This document shows positions 50,877-63,145 of a stretch of DNA of 64,000 bases, one piece after another. Made by a program: the position numbers and the translations under genes. The stretch is from Tetrapisispora phaffii CBS 4417 (taxonomy: Eukaryota; Ascomycota; Saccharomycetes; Saccharomycetales; Saccharomycetaceae). Under the pieces are notes generated by a model, which was not told the DNA's origin, did no database searches, and saw only the letters and a list, made by a program, of their open reading frames with translations. The stretch lies in assembly GCF_000236905.1 (NCBI RefSeq), contig NC_016528.1:72001-136000 (forward strand). The letters are read 5' to 3'. Position 1 is the first letter of the stretch, and each line of letters begins with the position of its first letter.

Positions 50877-52397
50877 ATGATTTTAAAGAGAAAATTAAGG
50901 ATAATACCGATAGCAATATTGGTTATCCTAGCCATTGTGTACTTTTGTAATAGTGTTGTCCATTTCCAATTGCATAAGGAGATCAAATATTATAAAAAAT
51001 ATTTTAAACAGAGGAAAAATGGTATTCAAGGTTCTTATTATCCATTAGCTATTAAACAAATTCCTGCAGAGACCATAGATCACCTATATGATACAAGATT
51101 AGCTCGTGCCAAGTCTAGTAAGGATAAAATTGATTGGAAAAAACTTGCATACGTCAATTACGTTACTGAACCGTCATATTTATGTAATACACTAATTATG
51201 TTTCAATCCCTGATAACACATGGTACCCAAGCAAAACTATTATTACTAATATCTCCTGAGTTGTTAGATCCAAATTCTGAAAGCAGCATTGAATATAACA
51301 CAGTGGCTCTTATTGAACATATTAAGAAATTAAACACTGATGAAGAAAACCCTCAGATTATTATCAAGAGCGTTGATACAATCTTAAAACAAAATGATTC
51401 CACTTTATGGAAGAACAGTTTGACTAAGTTAGCAGTGTTTAATCAAACTGAATATGATAGAATTATTTATATGGATAATGATGCATATTTGACTGATAGC
51501 TTAGATGAATTGTTTTTTATTCCTGACTACATTAAGTTTGCAGCACCTTTAACTTACTGGTTTCTGTCAGAAAAGGATCTCAAAAAAGCAGCAGATGAGG
51601 TTGAAAATGATGATGGAGAACCAACTAATCTATATTTTTACTTAAAACAAATTGATGCAAGAATTGACAAAGGGCAAATGATATACAACCATTTACCATC
51701 ACTACCTCATACTTTATTTTTAGATTCCAAGGATATTGCTGATGACATTATACATGGTACTCCATCAAGATCGCCATTATTGGATTATGTGAAAACTCGT
51801 AGAACTAGTAAATTAAAGTTTGCAAGCAATTTAATGGTAATTAAGCCATCAGAAGACGATTTTAACAGAATCATAACAGAATTCTTACCAGAATTGATTA
51901 ACAAAAAAGACAGTTATGATATGGATCTAATCAATGATTATTTGTATAACTTGAAATATATTATTTCTGAACAGTTTATGATATTCCGTAAATTAAAGTC
52001 GCATTTCACCCCTGAAGTAATGGTATTACCATTTAGTAGATATGGTTTATTGACTGGATCGATTAAAAATAGAAATCATTATCCAATGATAGCAAACGAT
52101 ATATTAGGCTATACAAAAATAGAGGAGAAAACCAAATCAGATAAAATTGACGGATTGAATATTGCCACTAAACCAGATGATATTAAAATTTCTGATTACA
52201 TTAGTAAGAATAAATATATCCATTTCTCAGACTATCCATTAGGTAAGCCATGGCAATATGAAAAATTCGATGACTTCAAATGTGTCGTAGATAAAAAGAA
52301 CTCCAAACATTCAGAAGATGATGCTGAAATGTGTAAGGTTTGGAATTCTGTTTTCGAATTGTACATGGTTGAAAGAAATATATGTGCTAAAGTCTGA
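50877..52397 (+). CDS. GNT1: N-acetylglucosaminyltransferase Gnt1
   Basis: A 506-residue type II membrane protein with a signal anchor at about residues 8-27 and a luminal glycosyltransferase domain of the glycogenin-like GT8 kind. The metal-binding DxD motif appears as IYMDNDAYL near residue 200. In S. cerevisiae (491 aa) Gnt1 adds N-acetylglucosamine in the medial Golgi. It sits by the FAA and ZRC/COT genes as YOR320C does in S. cerevisiae, supporting the call. Confidence 0.85.
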   Translation: MILKRKLRIIPIAILVILAIVYFCNSVVHFQLHKEIKYYKKYFKQRKNGIQGSYYPLAIKQIPAETIDHLYDTRLARAKSSKDKIDWKKLAYVNYVTEPSYLCNTLIMFQSLITHGTQAKLLLLISPELLDPNSESSIEYNTVALIEHIKKLNTDEENPQIIIKSVDTILKQNDSTLWKNSLTKLAVFNQTEYDRIIYMDNDAYLTDSLDELFFIPDYIKFAAPLTYWFLSEKDLKKAADEVENDDGEPTNLYFYLKQIDARIDKGQMIYNHLPSLPHTLFLDSKDIADDIIHGTPSRSPLLDYVKTRRTSKLKFASNLMVIKPSEDDFNRIITEFLPELINKKDSYDMDLINDYLYNLKYIISEQFMIFRKLKSHFTPEVMVLPFSRYGLLTGSIKNRNHYPMIANDILGYTKIEEKTKSDKIDGLNIATKPDDIKISDYISKNKYIHFSDYPLGKPWQYEKFDDFKCVVDKKNSKHSEDDAEMCKVWNSVFELYMVERNICAKV

Positions 52398-52637
52398 CAG
52401 TTTTGAATAAATAAAGTATTATGTAATTGTTTTAATAAATATAATTACTTGTTACTTCTTGTAGGATTTGTTATATAATATTGTAAATACCGAATATTCA
52501 AGTAATTAAACATATATTATAGTTGAGGAAGGAAAATAAGGTGACAAAAAATTACTAAAATATATGATTAATGCGATAACTTTTATTTACTTCTTAAAAA
52601 ATTTACAAAAATAATTCTAAAGTAACAACGACTAAAT

Positions 52638-54746
52638 TTATGAAGAAGATGCGTAAACTTTATCAACTTGCTTTTGAACAGTCTCTAAAATTAGTTTTCT
52701 CTTTAATTTTTGAGCAGAAGTAACAAAACCGTTTTGTGGAGTCCACTCACCATCAAAAAAAACAATACCTTGTAACATTTCAATACCAACAAGACCAGCA
52801 GCCCTACCTGTTTTAATAATGTCATCATAAGCGGCCTTGACTAATTGTTTGTTGTTTAGGTAGGATTCGATGTCTTCGTTACCCTTTAAAATTCCTAACT
52901 TTTTAGCCAATGTCGTTAATGGAGGTAGATTTGGAACGATAATAGCAATTGGTTTAACTTTAGTAATATCAGCGTAAACACAAATGTTTGCCACATATTG
53001 GTTTGATCTATATATAGATTCTAGTTTCTCCAATGCAATATATTCACCGTTTAAAGTTTTAACTAAATTTTTCTTTCTGTCAATGATGTTCAAGAAACCT
53101 TTTGGAGTAAATTCCGCAATATCACCAGTTTTAAACCAACCGTCTTCTGTAAAAGCGTTCTTTGTTTCTTCTGGGTTCTTATAATATTCTGGCGTAACAG
53201 GGTCACCTCTGATCCATAATTCACCTTGATTTTTCTTGGCAAAATATCCTAATTCTTCTACGTCAACTAGTTTTACCTCAATACCACACACGATATCACC
53301 AGTAACACCTAATTCAAAGTTCTTTGGTCTCAAAATGGCACCAGATGCATTAGTTTCAGTTAAACCATAACCAATCAACATTGGACAAATCAAATTAGTG
53401 ATGAAAGTTTGAGTTTCTAAAGAAACTGGAGAACCACCATTTAAAACAAATCTTAAGTTACCACCAGTCGCTTGTTTGATCTTTTTAAATACAAGGTTAC
53501 CTAGAGCATTACCACCAGGGATATGATAATTATTCATGGTTGACTTGGCTTTGTATGCACCCCAGAAAATTTTTTGGGTTATAAAAGGTAAGTTGGAGAC
53601 TTGTTGTAAAATACCTTTTTTAACTGATTCCCATACAGCAGCAACTGCGACCATTACTGTTGGTTTGAATTCTTGTAAATCACCTTGACAATTGCGAACA
53701 GATGCAGTTGTTAATGTTTTAACATTAGCGTAACCAATTGTTGCACCCCATAGAAATACAAGTAATTCGAAAGTTAATTCAAAAATATGGGCTAATGGCA
53801 AGAATGCAATAATTCTGTCGGTCTCGCCAACAAAAGCAGTGTTGACACCGCAACCTCCTAAGGAAGCAATAACAGTTTTATGCTTCAATACAACACCCTT
53901 TGGATCGCCAGTAGAACCTGAGGTGTACATAATACAAGACAAATCTTCTGGCTTTGGTCTAATAAATTCAAATTCTGTGGTATCATTTGGAATGTTTGAA
54001 CCAAACTCCATAATTTCATCAAATGAATAAAACTGGACATCTGGTCTGATTTTTTTCAACTCTTCCAATGCTTCGTTTGCTTCATTGTATAATTTACCTC
54101 CAAATCTCTTATCGTTTGGATCTATGGTGTCGGAATAAATCAAATATTTTAAGTTGGTAGCTTCCGCTAATGGATTAACTAACGATTTTAGTAATGCATT
54201 ATCAGTAAACATTGCCTTTGAATTTGTTTGTTTCATTGAATGAATCAAACCTTTTTCACCTAAGGTATCATATGCGGTAACAACTGGTAAATTCTGAGAT
54301 TGAGCAGCTAAAAAGATCTTCATCCATTTATGAGAGGTGGAAGCGTAAATATGTATTTTGTCAGCTTCAATAGTATCGTCTATTGATGATCTTAAACCTA
54401 TCTTAAGCAAACCTTTACCCAAAGTCTCGAATATAGTTAGTAATTCGCTATATTTATTATATTTATAGCCTGATAATTCGAAATAATTCCAAGTTTTTTT
54501 AACTTCGGTATCTTTACCATCAACCTTCTTGACGATTATCTTTTCTTCTTCATGAATTTCAATAACATCTCTCCAACCCATTGCATCTTTGTTTGCAATT
54601 TGGTTGAATCTTTCGACAGCAAATTCATAAACTGTGGTACACTTCATACCAACTGGAATAGTAACTAAACCATTTTTGGCATCAACATTTCTTCTAATAG
54701 CAGTTTCATGCTCATTAGCAGGTTTATCAATTTCGACTGAATACAT
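52638..54746 (-). CDS. FAA4: Long-chain fatty acyl-CoA synthetase, Faa1/Faa4 type
   Basis: The 702 residues compare with 700 for Faa1 and 694 for Faa4. It activates imported C12-C18 fatty acids with ATP and CoA. The AMP-binding motif YTSGSTGDPKG is near residue 273, and the FACS signature around DGWFKTGDIAEFTP near residue 540, followed by DRKKNLVKT. Faa1 and Faa4 are WGD paralogues. Its neighbours (RKR1, ZRC1 type) fit FAA4, and GNT1 fits FAA1, so the symbol is one of the two. Confidence 0.95.
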   Translation of the reverse strand: MYSVEIDKPANEHETAIRRNVDAKNGLVTIPVGMKCTTVYEFAVERFNQIANKDAMGWRDVIEIHEEEKIIVKKVDGKDTEVKKTWNYFELSGYKYNKYSELLTIFETLGKGLLKIGLRSSIDDTIEADKIHIYASTSHKWMKIFLAAQSQNLPVVTAYDTLGEKGLIHSMKQTNSKAMFTDNALLKSLVNPLAEATNLKYLIYSDTIDPNDKRFGGKLYNEANEALEELKKIRPDVQFYSFDEIMEFGSNIPNDTTEFEFIRPKPEDLSCIMYTSGSTGDPKGVVLKHKTVIASLGGCGVNTAFVGETDRIIAFLPLAHIFELTFELLVFLWGATIGYANVKTLTTASVRNCQGDLQEFKPTVMVAVAAVWESVKKGILQQVSNLPFITQKIFWGAYKAKSTMNNYHIPGGNALGNLVFKKIKQATGGNLRFVLNGGSPVSLETQTFITNLICPMLIGYGLTETNASGAILRPKNFELGVTGDIVCGIEVKLVDVEELGYFAKKNQGELWIRGDPVTPEYYKNPEETKNAFTEDGWFKTGDIAEFTPKGFLNIIDRKKNLVKTLNGEYIALEKLESIYRSNQYVANICVYADITKVKPIAIIVPNLPPLTTLAKKLGILKGNEDIESYLNNKQLVKAAYDDIIKTGRAAGLVGIEMLQGIVFFDGEWTPQNGFVTSAQKLKRKLILETVQKQVDKVYASSS

Positions 54747-57040
54747 TTTTAGTGAATTGGAACGATTGTTAGTATTGATATTATTAATTGTCTTCTTGCA
54801 GTCACTTTTAAAATTTTCAGAAGCTTGTGAATGCGAGGTAGGTTTAGTAACAGTATCGTTGTTTCTCTTCTTTTTTTTCTTTTTTTACTATTATTGACAA
54901 TTAAAAATGGTTTTAACATTAATATACCAGTATAAAAAATCAAACAGGTAATGAAAAAGAACGTTAAATCTGTAATTGAAAACAATTTGATTCAATTTTT
55001 GAATACTATAAATATAATTTCAAATTAATGAAAATAAAAATAATACAGACAATCAATCAATGCGCAACTAATTGAACAAAAAAAATAAACAGAAAATCAA
55101 AAGGAAATAAGTGCGCAGAAAGTATTGTTTATTTTTGAATTTGAAGGAGACAACGCTGTGATAGAAAACTGTCAATCTTGGATTGTTTTATGTATTGTAT
55201 GATTTTCCGTGCTTTGTTGCTGTCTTCATATGCAAACAAAAAAGAAAACGCTAAAACAATACAAGTTTCCTAACGCGATGTAGTTCAAAAAAAAAGATGA
55301 ACACAGTTACACTGACAAATATCAATAGTATATTTATCGATGAGGAGCAAGATCACCGCTTTCTTCTTTCTTTGCTTTGGGTGATTTCTCGAAAGTTTGT
55401 TCAAAACAAAAAGGACAGAAAAATAAAGCAGGAACCCTGCGGTCCTATATAATTAAACTATATTTTCTTGGATATTGTTTTTTTTTTTGCTTGAGCTTCA
55501 GAATTATTCTCCCTTGGATTATTTTTTGGTAGGGAAATAAAAACTAACAAAGCGCAACAAAAATAAACAACGGTACTAATTAGAAAATGACTTACTTCAG
55601 AGATTATCTGAAGTTTATTAAAAAGAAAAGATTAAAACAATCAGGCAATATTTTAAAAAAAATGAAAAATGAAAAAAGTAAACTATACTGAAAAAGATGT
55701 TAATAAAATTAATTGATGATCACCTTTGTGTACAATTTATATGCTTCTATAACCACTTAACTATTCTAGGGTTGATATTTACCTTCAATGATAGACCATA
55801 GAATACACAAATTTACTAACCAGCAACAAAACTGAAATATAAATGTGTATAAATATATCGGCGGCTAAAGCAAAGACAGATTTAGAATAGACAAGAAATG
55901 AATACCTTACTAATATTTTAACGTCTATTTATATGTCAGTATAATCTTGATTTCCGTGTTTTAACTCACCAATGTTGTTGTTTTTTAAATATTAATTTTA
56001 ATTACATGCTGACACAAAACTGAATTTAGGGGAGCAGGTTAAAACAATAGCTTTAAAATCTGCATACAAAAAGATATTCAACAAAAAAAATAAAAGAAAG
56101 AATAATCTTAAAAGTGGAGTAATACCTAAATAGGAAATAAACTAGAATTTTGGGGTAATCGATGAATAGAGATCAGAAATGGGGTGTTGTTTGTGTTTTG
56201 TTTCTGGTCTGTCATTTAAGGAATTTGTGACGTCTGGGATTTCTTTAAATGACGTTAGCGAATGATATTAAAGTAATATATATATATATGTATGCATGTG
56301 TGTTTATTATGTAATCAAATAATGTATATAGTAAACTGTGTATCTAATGATTTGCAACTGTAATCTTACACAGTGTATATCTTTCTCGCTTTCCAGCTTA
56401 TGATTTTTATGTTTTGATATGGTAATGGGTTGGGTTTACATCTCTGGGTAACAAAAGGTTAAAGTCGACAAATATATAAAACGGTAAGTGAGTCTAAGGA
56501 GGGTAATATGTTAAAACAATTTCGAAATGGGTTGATAGTTACCCGGCAACTTGAGACAAAAACGTGAAAATATGAAAGCCGGTTAACGATTACCCGATCC
56601 CAGAAACAAATATTCTTGTACACCCGATTATAATATGGTAATATAGGTAAATGTTTTCGAGATATATATATAGATATGTGGATATATAGATATATGTAGA
56701 ACTAGCTTATTAATCAACCATATAAGAATTACTTCACACATCAATTATACATAAATTAATTATTTAATTAATTAATATAGCTATTAATACATTTGAAAAG
56801 GATCATTTTGCTTTTTTTTTGGTGAAATAATAAAGTAAAAAATAATAAACAGGATTTTTGAAGACCAATCTTATATTACATATCTGGATGTTATTTCAAA
56901 TTTGATTGATATTTATTTCTCTTTCTTCCATAAAGTTTCTTTCTCATCTATAATCATTCTTTTTTGATAGAATAATTATCCAAATAAGATAAAAAAAACA
57001 AGTTGCATACACATAGATACACATATACATTAAGGGAACG
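54747..57040. other. 2.3-kb gene-free region between FAA4 and ZRC1
   Basis: The largest gene-free stretch apart from the RPL20 region. It is AT-rich with homopolymer A/T runs, a (TA)n tract near 56277-56290 and ATTAATT palindromes near 56750-56790. Two Reb1-type TTACCCG sites are at 56539-56545 and 56590-56596, about 450-500 bases before ZRC1, suggesting a nucleosome-free promoter. It separates two divergent genes, but the length exceeds usual promoters here, so an unrecognised RNA gene or fast-evolving small gene is possible. I see no supportable one. Confidence 0.5.
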
Positions 57041-58386
57041 ATGTTATCAGGTAAGGAGATAAGGATCATTTCATTGCTAGTTATTGATTCTGTTTTTTCC
57101 TTTTGGAATTGATAATTGGGTATATGACCCATTCATTAGCTTTAGTTGCCGATTCATTTCACATGTTAAATGATATATTTTCATTAATTGTAGCATTATG
57201 GGCAGTTAATGTTGCTAAAACAAGAAAACCAGATGAAAAATACACTTATGGCTGGAAAAGAGCTGAAATCTTGGGCGCTTTGATTAACTCAGTGTTTTTA
57301 ATTGCCTTATGTGTTAGTATATTTATTGAAGCTATACAAAGATTATTTGAACCTCAAGAAATAGGAAATCCATATCTAGTACTAAGCGTTGGTGCTGCAG
57401 GGTTAGCTTCCAATATAATAGGTTTATTCCTTTTCCACGATGTAGGACATGGTGCACATTCTCACTCACATGGAGACAGCCATGATGATCTGGAAGATTA
57501 TGGTGAACTACATGATGAATCGTCGCATTCTCACGCAACTTCTCAACCAACTGAACATTCTCATTCGCATTCACTTTCTCCTACTCCAGAAGAGACACCT
57601 TCTTCTTCTGGATCTATCACTAATGTTATTCCTCAAGTTATTGTTGATAATGAAGCCTCTCACTTGTTGGCTGGAACAAATAATAATCACAATGCCCATT
57701 TGGAGCAAAGATCAAATACTCATATAGGCCATTCACATGGCTCAATGAACATGCAAGGTGTATTTTTACATGTTCTTGGCGATGCATTGGGTAATATTGG
57801 TGTTATCGTTGCTGCACTATTCATTTGGAAAACTGACTATTCTTGGAGATTTTATGCTGATCCTTTAGTTTCATTAGTAATTACTGTCATTATCTTTTCA
57901 TCAGCGATGCCGTTATCAAGGAAGGCTTCCAAAATTTTGTTACAAGCTACTCCATCTACAATTGCTTCTCAAAGTGTTCAAACTGATATTTTAGCCATTC
58001 CAGGCGTTGTCTCCGTCCATGATTTCCATATTTGGAACTTAACCGAATCACTTTTCATTGCCTCCGTTCATGTTAAAGTAGATGCTACACCTGAGAATTT
58101 TACGTCAATTGCAAAACTCATAAGAAACGTATTTCATAACTACAACATTCACTCCGCTACTGTACAGCCAGAATTTATAAATTCATCAATCACAGCGGAT
58201 CAAAATAAAAAATTCTCCATATTGGCAGGTTCTTCAACTGAATCGTCGACTGCCTTAGAAATCACTAATGGAACCCAAGACGTCATTAGGCCATCACAGA
58301 ACCGTTACGGCTCCACTCAAGATCAATCTAATTGTTTGGTGGATAATTTATCCAATTGTAATACTGATGATTGCTTACCAAAATAG
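57041..58386 (+). CDS. ZRC1: Vacuolar zinc/cobalt exporter Zrc1/Cot1 type, one frameshift
   Basis: A cation diffusion facilitator, about 448 residues once joined (Zrc1 442, Cot1 439), that loads Zn/Co into the vacuole in exchange for protons. The start MLSGKEIRIISLLVIDSV (57041) is in one frame, and from about 57099 the protein continues in the next frame with IGYMTHSLALVADSFHMLNDI. The switch lies in a six-T run (57093-57098); one more T restores a perfect family sequence. The HxxxD-type metal sites (ADSFHMLND and HVLGDALGN) and the His-rich loop (HSHSHGDSHDD, HSHSHS) are intact. Most likely a sequencing miscall rather than a pseudogene. ZRC1 and COT1 are WGD paralogues. Confidence 0.9.
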
Positions 58387-58660
58387 ATTAAAATATCATT
58401 TTGAATTCATTCAATATATTCTAGCAAATATATAAACTGGTTTTATACATTTATATGGACAAAAAATATTATACATTAACGTCTTACATTATTTCTTTGA
58501 ATAGAGTTAGCTTAGATTTTTTGTCATTATTCATTAGCCAATTTATTTTAATCTTTAGCTACAATGTCTAGATCAGACATCACGCTATGTATTTACTTTT
58601 ATAAATTTAAATTATTATACATACCATTTAAGTTTTAAGCGCGTCTCCCTTAATATATCT

Positions 58661-59719
58661 TTAATTCGTCCACCTTATGTGCTTTTCCTTTCTCACTGTT
58701 ACATTTGTATTATTGTTACATTGATCATGTTCGAATCTATAGCCTCTAATAATAGCAGATTCCGATTCCTGATCGTCAATATTATCACATACAGAATAAC
58801 TATTTCCGAAATATTGTTGTTCATATTGTTCCTCGATATGATATTTATTTTTTATCATATTTTTCCTTTCTTCTAATGAAGTTAGTACCGGTATTGAAAT
58901 CTTTTGTAATTCATTTGTAATCATAGGTAACATTTGGTCATCTGACGTCCCCTTACCAAATCTAGTAACTGAATTAACTTCAGTTGCAAATATTGTGGCA
59001 TCGTCAACTGAACCCCTAGATGACGTTACCAAAAGATTCAAATGTTCCTTTGGATATAATAATAATGGTTTTGTACGGATATTTGGGTTTCTATGTTGTG
59101 GATAATGTTTTTTATATTCTTGTTCAAATTGTTCAAACGTACCATCCCCATCACAGTTATGCGACGCTATATTGTCTTTTGTTAACGTATATTCTGATTC
59201 TGAAGTTAGGCCTCTCAGTATATTTTTTTCGGTTCGATATAGTCTATTTGAGTTACGAGACAAGCTATCGTATAACGTTTTCAAACTTTCTTTCTCATCG
59301 TCCTCTATGTCACTCAATGGACTAACAATTCTTTCCTTTGGGATACAGTACGGAGCATTATCAAATATATTAACTTCATTGTCCGGGAGACTTATAGTGT
59401 CGTCATCACTGACTTCATCTAAATTCGTTTGTGAAATTTCTGAAATATCAGGATTCAATAGTGCTTTGATATCATGCGAATGGGAAACGATTATAGTTTG
59501 TCTCGTGATGGCTCTACCAGCGAGTAAGTCCTTATTCAACCGAGACGATTTCTTACACGGTGTCGATACCAAATCCGTCCCTTGCTCCAGTTGTAATTTC
59601 ATCAAGCCATGGACTTTGCAAGCTTTCAAAGGTGCGTTAGGAATAGTATTGGATTTCCTTATTTTTGAGAGTGGTGTGGATGATTTCATCTGAACCACAG
59701 GTTCAAAATCGTATTTCAT
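58661..59719 (-). CDS. SFG1: Probable Sfg1-like nuclear regulator
   Basis: A 352-residue protein rich in Ser, Asn, Asp and Glu with no recognised domain. The segment around residues 20-70 (LSKIRKSNTIPNAPLK, GLMKLQLEQGTDL, VSTPCKK) resembles the conserved part of S. cerevisiae Sfg1 as I recall it. SFG1 is exactly the gene between COT1 and RPL20B in S. cerevisiae, as here. Sfg1 is a cell-cycle-regulated protein linked to pseudohyphal growth. Many S/T-P sites are consistent with Cdk control. The call relies largely on synteny. The ATG at 59719 is used because the codon at 59740 is TTG. Confidence 0.6.
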   Translation of the reverse strand: MKYDFEPVVQMKSSTPLSKIRKSNTIPNAPLKACKVHGLMKLQLEQGTDLVSTPCKKSSRLNKDLLAGRAITRQTIIVSHSHDIKALLNPDISEISQTNLDEVSDDDTISLPDNEVNIFDNAPYCIPKERIVSPLSDIEDDEKESLKTLYDSLSRNSNRLYRTEKNILRGLTSESEYTLTKDNIASHNCDGDGTFEQFEQEYKKHYPQHRNPNIRTKPLLLYPKEHLNLLVTSSRGSVDDATIFATEVNSVTRFGKGTSDDQMLPMITNELQKISIPVLTSLEERKNMIKNKYHIEEQYEQQYFGNSYSVCDNIDDQESESAIIRGYRFEHDQCNNNTNVTVRKEKHIRWTN

Positions 59720-60856
59720 TTTCTTATCCAAGCAAAACAATAATATTCTAAGGTATAGTTAATATGCTAACTTTTCAATAGCAAAATCTTGGGGAAATGT
59801 TTCTAAGCGTTACTTAGCCGTGTTAAGTTCTTTAAAATGATGTAGGAAGTAGTACCAAGAATCTGCAATGACTACAAGAGCATTCACCGACACACTATGT
59901 TATTTCAGTCGGTATAATACACAAATACACACATATATATACAGATGCCCACATACACATATATATATAGATATATATTGATTGAAAAAAGAATACCTTG
60001 TGAAACAGATATCAGTTTGAAGAGTTCGGATCTGCCAGCAGTCAACACCTCATCTGCATAACAGACCGATTCTCCAGTTGTTTCATACAGTTATTATCAA
60101 GAATGGAATACCTTTGTTTTTGATTCGACATTTCGAGTATATATGACCTGTTTTCTATACGCACCTCAAATCCTACTGGATTATTCGACATAGTAGCTTA
60201 TATTAAAAGATCCATAAAATGAATGGGTAGTCTGTTCTTGGGCTTGTTATCAGAGGTGTACACGGAACAATCCTAATCACCAGGCGCTATTTACGTTCTC
60301 TAAGTTATTTCGACCGCATATTGTACTGAAAACAATATATATGTGTGAATCTGCGGTAAACGAATCTGGGTATAAAAGGGAAAAAAGTCTGAATATGTAT
60401 CGCAAAATTTTTGCTATGTAGCATATTTACCGATTTCCTAATAAGGCGTACAGTTGGTGCTTTATTTGTAGTGGGTTATTGTTTGCGGTGCTGCGATTGG
60501 CTGGTGCAGGCCGTGAACGAACTGACGCGCTCCTGGTGAATATCAAATTGGAAAATGCAGGTAGCGATTACAACAAGCAGGAACTACACGTTAGTTGTCG
60601 TTGTTGCAATGGGACTGTCTTCCAACCCGAGCGATATACACATGGTCATTTTGGTAGTGTCAGGCAGGATTTGTAGATGCATGAATGCACGCACGTGTGC
60701 ACATGGTTCGTGTAGGACCGTATGATGTTTGAAGCTCACCCAGTACGTATGCGTTGCGAGGTTCCAAGACGTCTATACCATTGGGGGTCCTAGAGACCGA
60801 CCTTCTCTTCCAGGCAGAAAAAAAGTGAAAAATGGGATTTCGAGTGACTGCGAGGT
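59720..60856. other. Long intergenic region between SFG1 and RPL20
   Basis: The left part is AT-rich with TATATA tracts near 59930-59980 (probably the SFG1 promoter). A TATAAAAG at 60371-60378 faces right. From about 60480 to 60860 G+C content rises, and open frames there lack ATG starts or homology. No gene supported. Confidence 0.45.
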
Positions 60857-60869
60857 ACACCCGTACACA
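60857..60869 (+). promoter_or_regulatory. Rap1 site of the RPL20 promoter
   Basis: ACACCCGTACACA is a full match to the Rap1 consensus of ribosomal-protein promoters. A weaker ACACCCACTT follows at 60945-60954. Rap1 recruits Fhl1/Ifh1 at such genes in S. cerevisiae. Confidence 0.75.
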
Positions 60870-61559
60870 CCGCATATTTCAGTTTTGTTTTTAATTGTTT
60901 TTCAATTTTCAATTTTCTGTCAAAAGCGAAATACACACCCACTTGAAATCACAAAAGCTCAGAGATATTCTCGCATGGCATGGACGCGACGCAGATAAAC
61001 TATCTATAACACAAAATTCATTGATTTTTGGAAATGTTTGGATAATTTCAATTTTTCATCTCATCGCAACATTTATTACAGTGCGTTAGATTCTTCCTCT
61101 CCCTCTCTCTTTCCCGCTCTAATTTCATTATCAATAACCATTGCAATGTAAACGCAAATAATTATATGCAATTAATTATTCAGTGAATGCTTTGAGAGAG
61201 GTTTCCCTGAGCTAAGTTTGAACAAAATGTTTTAGTTTGGAATAGGCCTTCAAACTATACAATCTAATTGTTCTAACAGCCTGACGGGTAACCTCTCATA
61301 GAACTTATGTTAAACGTTTATTCACTGTTATATAGAATCATTTATTGTTGGAACTCTTCTACTCTTTCTCTACTCATAATGTTAATAATAATAGTATAGT
61401 ATTGTAAAGTTGAAATTTTTTTGAATAATAATTTATTATGCTTTTTTGTTCAATTCTTTTCCATATTATTGTAGAGAGTAGTGCAATTTGAATGTATTAC
61501 ATTATGTGAATATTTAGATTCAATTTCGTATTACGATTTCTTTAATAGGTTATATTTAA
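60870..61559 (+). other. RPL20 promoter, 5' leader and presumed one-base exon 1
   Basis: T-rich sequence follows the Rap1 site, as in ribosomal-protein promoters. Exon 1 must end in a bare A (see RPL20). The best 5' splice site I find is A|GTAAGT with A at 61559. No GTATGT exists between 61080 and 62100, so the position is tentative. Confidence 0.35.
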
Positions 61560-62674
<1,115 letters not shown>

Positions 62675-63145
62675 GTATCTTTAGATGTCATTTTATAAAA
62701 ACATAATTTAAAATTTTATCTCTCATTAAATATTACCATCTAAGTAACATGTTATATATAACTAAAACTTATTGTTCGAATCTTCTGATATTTGTCTCCG
62801 AATCATACAACAGCGCATAAGCTCTGTTGTATGACAGTTCTTGATCCGTAACATTGGTAGAAGCATCTCATACCTGTTTCTTATACTGGGGTAGTTCGTT
62901 AAGGTTTAGTAAATATATTGGTTAAGTTAATTCCAACTTATTAAATATTTTAATATCACGTGATTCACAAAAGCTTCAAAGGCGGAAACGATGGATGGAA
63001 AATTTTTTTCATCATCGAATAAAATTTGTATACAGTATTAAAGAATTAGATGTTTAAACGTATATTAAAATTGTTAGTTAAGGTACTACTATTCCTGAAA
63101 AGTAAAGCCACCGCTAGACATCAACCTATAATCGAACTCTGTAAA
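62675..63145 (+). promoter_or_regulatory. NOP58 promoter with E-box and RRPE-like motif
   Basis: A strong hairpin (62803-62834) is described separately. ATCACGTGAT (62955-62964) is a Cbf1/Pho4-class E-box and GGAAAATTTTTTTC (62997-63010) resembles the RRPE motif of ribosome-biogenesis genes, suitable for NOP58. Confidence 0.5.
62803..62834. repeat. Hairpin with 11-bp stem between RPL20 and NOP58
   Basis: TCATACAACAG (62803-62813) pairs perfectly with 62824-62834. A C.T mismatch and two more G-C pairs close an ATAA loop. It could affect RPL20 3' end formation or be part of a small RNA. The loop is not the AGNN type recognised by Rnt1. Confidence 0.85.

Noticed and set aside
55712..55832. TGATGA and CTGA boxes as a possible C/D snoRNA
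   Set aside because: No terminal stem or plausible guide next to the D box; both motifs are common in AT-rich DNA.
60479..60998. Open frames upstream of the RPL20 Rap1 site
   Set aside because: The main frames start with non-ATG codons or overlap the Rap1 site, and no homology is seen.
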